Assembly (NCBI GenBank): GCA_963853835.1
Contig: OY970822.1
Span: 83,929,135-83,993,134 of the forward strand
Source of the DNA: Calendula officinalis
Taxonomy: Eukaryota; Streptophyta; Magnoliopsida; Asterales; Asteraceae
Direction: 5' to 3'
DNA: 64,000 nt
Shown here: positions 59,387 to 64,000 of the stretch, piece after piece
How positions within the stretch are numbered: the first letter of the stretch is position 1
Layout: every line of letters starts with the position of its first letter
The notes under the pieces: generated by a model
Database searches by the model: none
What the model saw: the letters and a program-made list of their open reading frames with translations, nothing else
Told to the model about the DNA's origin: nothing
Made by a program: the position numbers and the translations under genes

Positions 59387-59755
59387 TGTAGGGTTTCATT
59401 GTACTCGATCAACCACTTGGGTCGACCGCCTAGCATGCTTGGTTCGAAACTTGCTGACCAAGAACATGAACGTGTTCTTGTCCGGTTAAACCAACTAGCT
59501 GATTTAATCCCTAAATGCGGAACTGGGATTAAACCTAATCCTTAAACCCTAAAGGATTGGGATGTTGGAGATTTAGATTAAGTTAACAAGAAAGAAACCT
59601 TGTACGAAGAACTCAAACACACACATTGCTTGTGTGGTTCGTTCGACCATCAACCAAAGAACCCTAGGGTTCTTTGGCCGAAATTCGTCCAAGAGGGAGA
59701 AGTGAGAAAAGGGTTTCCCAAAACATACCTTGTTGATTGCTTAAGATAGATCCAC
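59387..59755 (-). repeat. 5' LTR of the gag-only element, interrupted
   Basis: Begins TGTAGGGTTTCATTG on plus and stops at GATAGATCCAC where the gypsy LTR enters. The 3' LTR shows the uninterrupted sequence GATCCACTGATGATG. Confidence 0.9.
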
Positions 59756-60159
59756 TGTAACACCCGTATTTTTAAAACATCGTTTAAATCATTTAAAATA
59801 CATTTTCCCAATATCTGACATATTATCCAAAATACAGTTTAACAAAAACTTTAAAACTTATATCAGAGTTTACAAAAATACGGTGTCACCGAGTATATCA
59901 AAACCATAGGCAACGAGATCTACCTACTAGCTCCCGAACTAAACATCTCTAGGCCACTTCTAGTGCAACCTTCTATCACTTCAAACCTGTACCTGAGTAC
60001 ATAGCCACAAAATAAACGTAGTACGTGAGACAAAATAGTCTCGTGAGATACATGGGTTTTAGACCCCAATAATAGACATTTCATAATTATATAAACGTAT
60101 ATATGAACTACATAAATACCGTCTAGTCACTCTTTTGTGACTCTAGCTACTTTGCTTTC

Positions 60160-60480
60160 CTAGCAAACATATCTAGTACCTAGACATATAGGTACCAGAA
60201 ACCCAATCATATCTAGTACATAAACATATATGTACTAGAAGCATCAACCTGTCTAATACATAAACATATATGGATTAGAACCTAGCATACCTAGTACCAA
60301 ACGTATGCGTACTAGAAGCACCACCACATCTAGTACATAAACATATATGTACTAGAAGCACCAACATGTCTGATACATAAACATATATGTATTAGAACCT
60401 AACATACCTAGTACCAAACATATGCATACTAGAAGCACCCGTGTGCTTAGTGTATAAACATATATACACTCGGTGTATAA
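60160..60480. repeat. Hairpin-rich tandem repeat in the gypsy-like LTR
   Basis: Six or more units of about 55-60 bp with CTAGTACATAAACATATATG followed by TACTAGAAGCACCA. CTAGTACATA and TATGTACTAG are inverted within each unit. Variants such as CTAATACATA..TGGATTAGA keep most of the pairing. Confidence 0.85.
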
Positions 60481-61744
60481 ACATATATACCACCGTCCAG
60501 TGACCGGGGGTCCCCCGCGTCACCACCATCTATCTCTTACCATAACCTAACAGTTATGACAGTCAAAGCCTTCGGCTATCACATCCAACATCAAACAAGT
60601 TAGTTATCTAATACTAACGACATATAATTAGTTCATCACAGTGTGAACGTACCTGTATGGTCCCATGGACCCGATCATAAGCAACCACAGTTACTTCTAC
60701 ATCTATGAACCCTATGAGGTCCATGCTTACTTTATACATAATATACATTTCTTATCTATCGATAACATAATACTTTTATCTCTTCCTTGACTATAATAGA
60801 CAATTATTACTAGTCACATCATATTCTTTCTCATATATATTCGTTCTTTACTTTTATTAGTATATCTTACCAATAGGTACTCATTACTATAAAATCATTC
60901 CCAGTTGCTTTACTAATAAATATTTATTAATAAGGCTCCGTATACATTCTCTTAATCAATTATTTCATTATTGTTGTTCATTAACATAGATTCCATAACT
61001 ACTTGGATCTATCATAATTTACTTCAAATTCATCAATCATACTAGACACATTCTAGTATCACATTCTACATACTTTCATACATTTTCAACTACTATCTTT
61101 ATCAAAATATTTGTTAATAAAGACTGATACAATATCATATGTACTTTCAAAATTAATAGCTATGTACCCAGTTTAAAAGTCTCATGTACTCACCTTAGCA
61201 ATAAAGTGCTCCAACCGTATTCTTTACGTCAGTTTCCTTGCTTCACAATTCGGTCAACCTTCTAAGACCTCACCAAATGCCTTTAACAATAATCACAAGA
61301 TTGTCAACATCACATTATACTACCAATGTGTCCATCTATCTCTAGATAACACTTATTAACTCATTTCCCCCAATTATGGTGATTTACCAACCCTAGGTTT
61401 AACCAACCCTTAAGATTCTTATAAATCATAATCATACACTGGTTTCCTTTGATAATATACCATCTATTAGGTGTATACACCACTTATATCACCATAACCC
61501 ATAACCCCAAGTGCTAGGGTTTCAAACCCATACATCAAAATACATGGATCTGAAGCTACAAAGATCAAGGAGTGAAGATATACCTTAAATCTTCAACTAG
61601 GAGTGAAGAATCACAAGATTTGATGAAGAAATCAGCTCCAAATGACGATTTACACCCAAAATCGTCCACAAACTCGAGAGAAAGAAACTAGGGTTTTCAA
61701 ATGCATCAAATGAGCTCAAACCCGATTTTATTGCTGCCAGACAA

Positions 61745-61890
61745 AAGATCACGACGCGAACAATGTTCGCGTCGCGAACTCTGCGATTACCCATAGTTCA
61801 CGATCGCTAACTCATCGTTAACTACTTCGCGCCCGATAGCCAAACTCCCTGGCCCGACTTCCCGATCGCGATCGGTAGTTCGCGTCGCGA
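61745..61890. repeat. Cluster of GC-rich palindromes in the gypsy-like LTR
   Basis: Overlapping units such as GTTCGCGTCGCGAAC (61764-61778, and again near 61879), ACGATCGCTAACTC and CCGATCGCGATCGG, in an otherwise AT-rich LTR. Confidence 0.75.
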
Positions 61891-62066
61891 ACTTCTGAAG
61901 TGTGCAGGGCTGCACTTTTTCCACTTTGTCTCGACCCGGTTTCGCCCATAACTTTCTCGTACGGTGTCCAAACGACACGAAACCAATTTCCACGTGTTTT
62001 ATATGATTTATCCATAATTATCATATTTTTACATATTTTATTTGTTTACAATTTTGGGTCGTTACA

Positions 62067-64000
62067 ACTATCTACCCCTTAAAAAGATTCCGTCCTCGGA
62101 ATCTCAAAAATTTCCACCTATATACACCCGAGCATTACGCTCTCATTCCCTTGTGGTCGTCACCAACAACATTTCTTATTCCGATTCCCGTTAACATTAT
62201 GCTTCACAACATCTACTCAATCTTATCGAGCCCGAACGGTTAGAACTCAATTTAAAACCCACAATACTTAGACGGGTCAAAATTTCACAATTTGACCATA
62301 ACACCGTCATTCTCTCGACCAATCCTTTCATTCTCATAACCATGGTATGATACAATCATACCATTAACTAATTGATTAAAACGGATGTCAAACTCTAGCC
62401 TTGACCAAGCCGATATATCCCGATATTGGTATATCCCCACATTATTTATCCTTTGACTTAAGCACAAAGTCAACTAAACCTTAACATTTTCCCTTCTCGT
62501 TAGAGGTTTCATAAATCCTCCTTTCCTTTACAATTTACTTTTAATTTATGATTCAACTACAGTCTTACACTTGATTCCCAATCTCAACATCGAAATCACC
62601 CAAACGGGTCAAGTCGTATAAACTGACTACAATTCAATCAACCATCTCATCAATTTTTTTTTACAAACACATAATCGACACATTATGCTGTCAATATTCA
62701 TTAGTAAATCAAAACGAGAATCAAAGTCCATCTTAGACCAATTCAACCAATCACGGGTTGACTAACGTTGACTTTTACATAAAGTCAACCATACCTTTTC
62801 CAACTAGCAATTTCCGTACACACGGCGTATCATTACCAATATATCACTCTCAGTTCTACCCATTATTACTTTCTCATCAATCGTCCCCGTTAATCCAAGG
62901 GTCACACCTTAACATAAGGTCACAATAACATTTACCGTTTCTTGACTTTCACTTGGTCACTCATACTATCACTTAGTATTCTTTCAACCATCTTTGTATC
63001 ACATTGATCAACTTAAATTATCGGTACTAGGCCCGCTACCGTAATACATCCCACACCCTTATACGGTGTACTATGTCTGGGTTACCACATGGTAATTTGC
63101 CCACTAGGAGTTTCTCTTTCCTTCTATTCTATAAATCGTAGGCATCCCCTACATTTACATGACCTAAATGCAACCCGCATTTCAAGCCAAATTCTCATTT
63201 ATCATAACATAATAGTAATATTTATTAACCACATGGCTCTACATTCATCATATAAACACATAAACATATATACACATATAGATATACACACGTATATCAC
63301 GCCAATTCCATCTAACTACCTCCATTGTGCACATATACAAACATATGTATATGTCACCAATACCATCATTACATCTCTATTGTGCACATATACAAACATA
63401 TGTATATATCGCACCAATATCAAATAAACATCATCATCATGCACATATACTAACATATGTATATGTCACGCCAATATCATACAAACATCATCAAATCATT
63501 TATCGTGCATTCTAGCACCTCTCCCACAAGACGCCTTATTGTTTTCCTTCCCATTCGTATGTCTCCCATATGACATATTACTTAGCACAATTCATATGAC
63601 ATAACATTATCTTTTCACAATTATATGCCTTCCAAGGTCATCATATGATGCACATGCATCGTACCCCGCGGGTAACTAATAACATTCTCTATTCGTTATT
63701 TACCATTCCACTTACACATTAACCGTCATTAATCGGTTCATCTCTTTATTACCATATTTCCAAATCTTTTGTCGCTACCGAAGTAACTATCACTCAATTC
63801 TATTAACCATAATTTCACCGCTCATCCCGGTCATCTTTGAGTCAACCAACCGACTCCGGTCTATGATTCTAAAAAAAAAAAAAATACGAATTCATTCAAC
63901 CCGGAAGATTATTCCCACGATGACTATTCACGTCATACAACTCATCTACTAATTCCCGTAAGCACCAAATCGGGCAACAATCTAACAATATGGCTATACT
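62067..64000 (-). other. 3' internal region of the gypsy-like element, no intact ORF
   Basis: No frame over about 110 codons and no recognisable integrase or chromodomain. A ~65-70-bp repeat with GTGCACATATACAAACATAT and GTATATGTC occurs three times at about 63325-63475. The coding part is either decayed here or lies beyond the window. Confidence 0.5.
62071..62080 (-). promoter_or_regulatory. Polypurine tract of the gypsy-like element
   Basis: AAGGGGTAGA on the minus strand, four bases before the LTR start. It would prime plus-strand DNA synthesis. Confidence 0.65.

Larger units (their letters stand above)
52351..59755 (-). mobile_element. Gag-only copia-type LTR retrotransposon (TR-GAG-like), split by a gypsy element
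   Basis: Minus orientation. The 3' LTR starts at 52351 (TGTATGGTTTCATTG) and the 5' LTR at 59387 (TGTAGGGTTTCATTG). The 369 comparable bases differ at 7 positions by eye. A primer-binding site follows the 5' LTR, and a gag gene lies at 55903-56913. No protease, integrase or RT is visible in about 7 kb, matching described non-autonomous TR-GAG elements. It inserted into the LINE RT after 52350; the other flank lies beyond the window because the 5' LTR is interrupted at 59756. Confidence 0.85.
59756..62066 (-). repeat. 3' LTR of the gypsy-like element
   Basis: On plus it begins TGTAACACCCG and ends GGGTCGTTACA. It is a relative of the solo LTR at 536-2731, which has the same termini in opposite orientation and the same GTTCGCG palindrome cluster (here 61745-61890). 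Confidence 0.8.
59756..64000 (-). mobile_element. Ty3/gypsy-like LTR retrotransposon, 3' part, nested in the copia-type LTR
   Basis: Minus orientation. A 2.3-kb 3' LTR (59756-62066) is followed by a polypurine tract and the 3' end of the internal region, which leaves the window. The expected duplication is the last five bases before 59756 (TCCAC). This is the youngest layer of a LINE / copia / gypsy nest. Assignment to gypsy rests on the TGTAAC..GTTACA LTR style and the tract next to GAGGACGGAATC, so it is moderate. Confidence 0.7.

Noticed and set aside
62067..64000. Integrase or chromodomain of the gypsy-like element
   Set aside because: Expected from position, but no motif could be read in any minus-strand frame, so not called.

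Overview
This is nuclear DNA of a flowering plant. It has short AT-rich introns with GT-AG borders, a plant-type bHLH gene, a WDR5 gene and dense plant transposons. The overall flavour resembles a eudicot such as Asteraceae, but that family guess is an inference from repeat style only. Just two ordinary host genes are visible: a clade-IVa-type bHLH transcription factor (9975-11404, minus, four exons) and a WDR5-like WD40 protein (36306-37726, minus, two exons). Almost everything else is mobile DNA, much of it nested, and many element ends can be fixed from target-site duplications (TSDs).

Layout. 1-3396: right part of a non-autonomous Mutator-like element (MULE) split by a 2.2-kb solo LTR. 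3.6-5.5 kb: two MITEs. About 5.6-8.6 kb: 3' remnant of a copia-type retrotransposon ending in a 303-bp LTR. 9.9-12.2 kb: the bHLH gene, then a SINE. 12647-27986: a 15.3-kb MULE with a 10-bp TSD. It carries two tandem Ulp1-like (C48) protease genes on the plus strand (the second badly decayed) and a FAR1/MuDR-type transposase gene on the minus strand. 28-34.5 kb: a hAT-type MITE, a PIF/Harbinger element whose transposase has two in-frame TGA codons, a short MULE relative and several Stowaway MITEs. 36.3-37.7 kb: WDR5. 38-43 kb: a Helitron-like terminus, another short MULE relative, two copies of a small MITE and a hAT-like element. 43228-47373: a complete-looking PIF/Harbinger element with intact transposase and Myb/SANT-like genes. 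48.4-51.0 kb: a CACTA-type element containing a hAT and a Stowaway. 51.5 kb to the end: a LINE fragment interrupted by a gag-only copia-type element, whose 5' LTR is in turn interrupted by a Ty3/gypsy element running out of the window.

The most unusual signal is a 16-bp perfect palindrome with core CACATGTG, present by eye on the order of 100-150 times, often at 23-bp spacing. It fills the long introns and spacers of the 15-kb MULE and is absent from its short introns, its TIRs and almost all its exons. Three shorter elements with related TIRs carry palindromes with the same CACATGTG core; two of them have different flanking bases. This links the internal palindrome to a TIR family and suggests a protein-binding site or a self-amplifying internal repeat that belongs to the transposon lineage.
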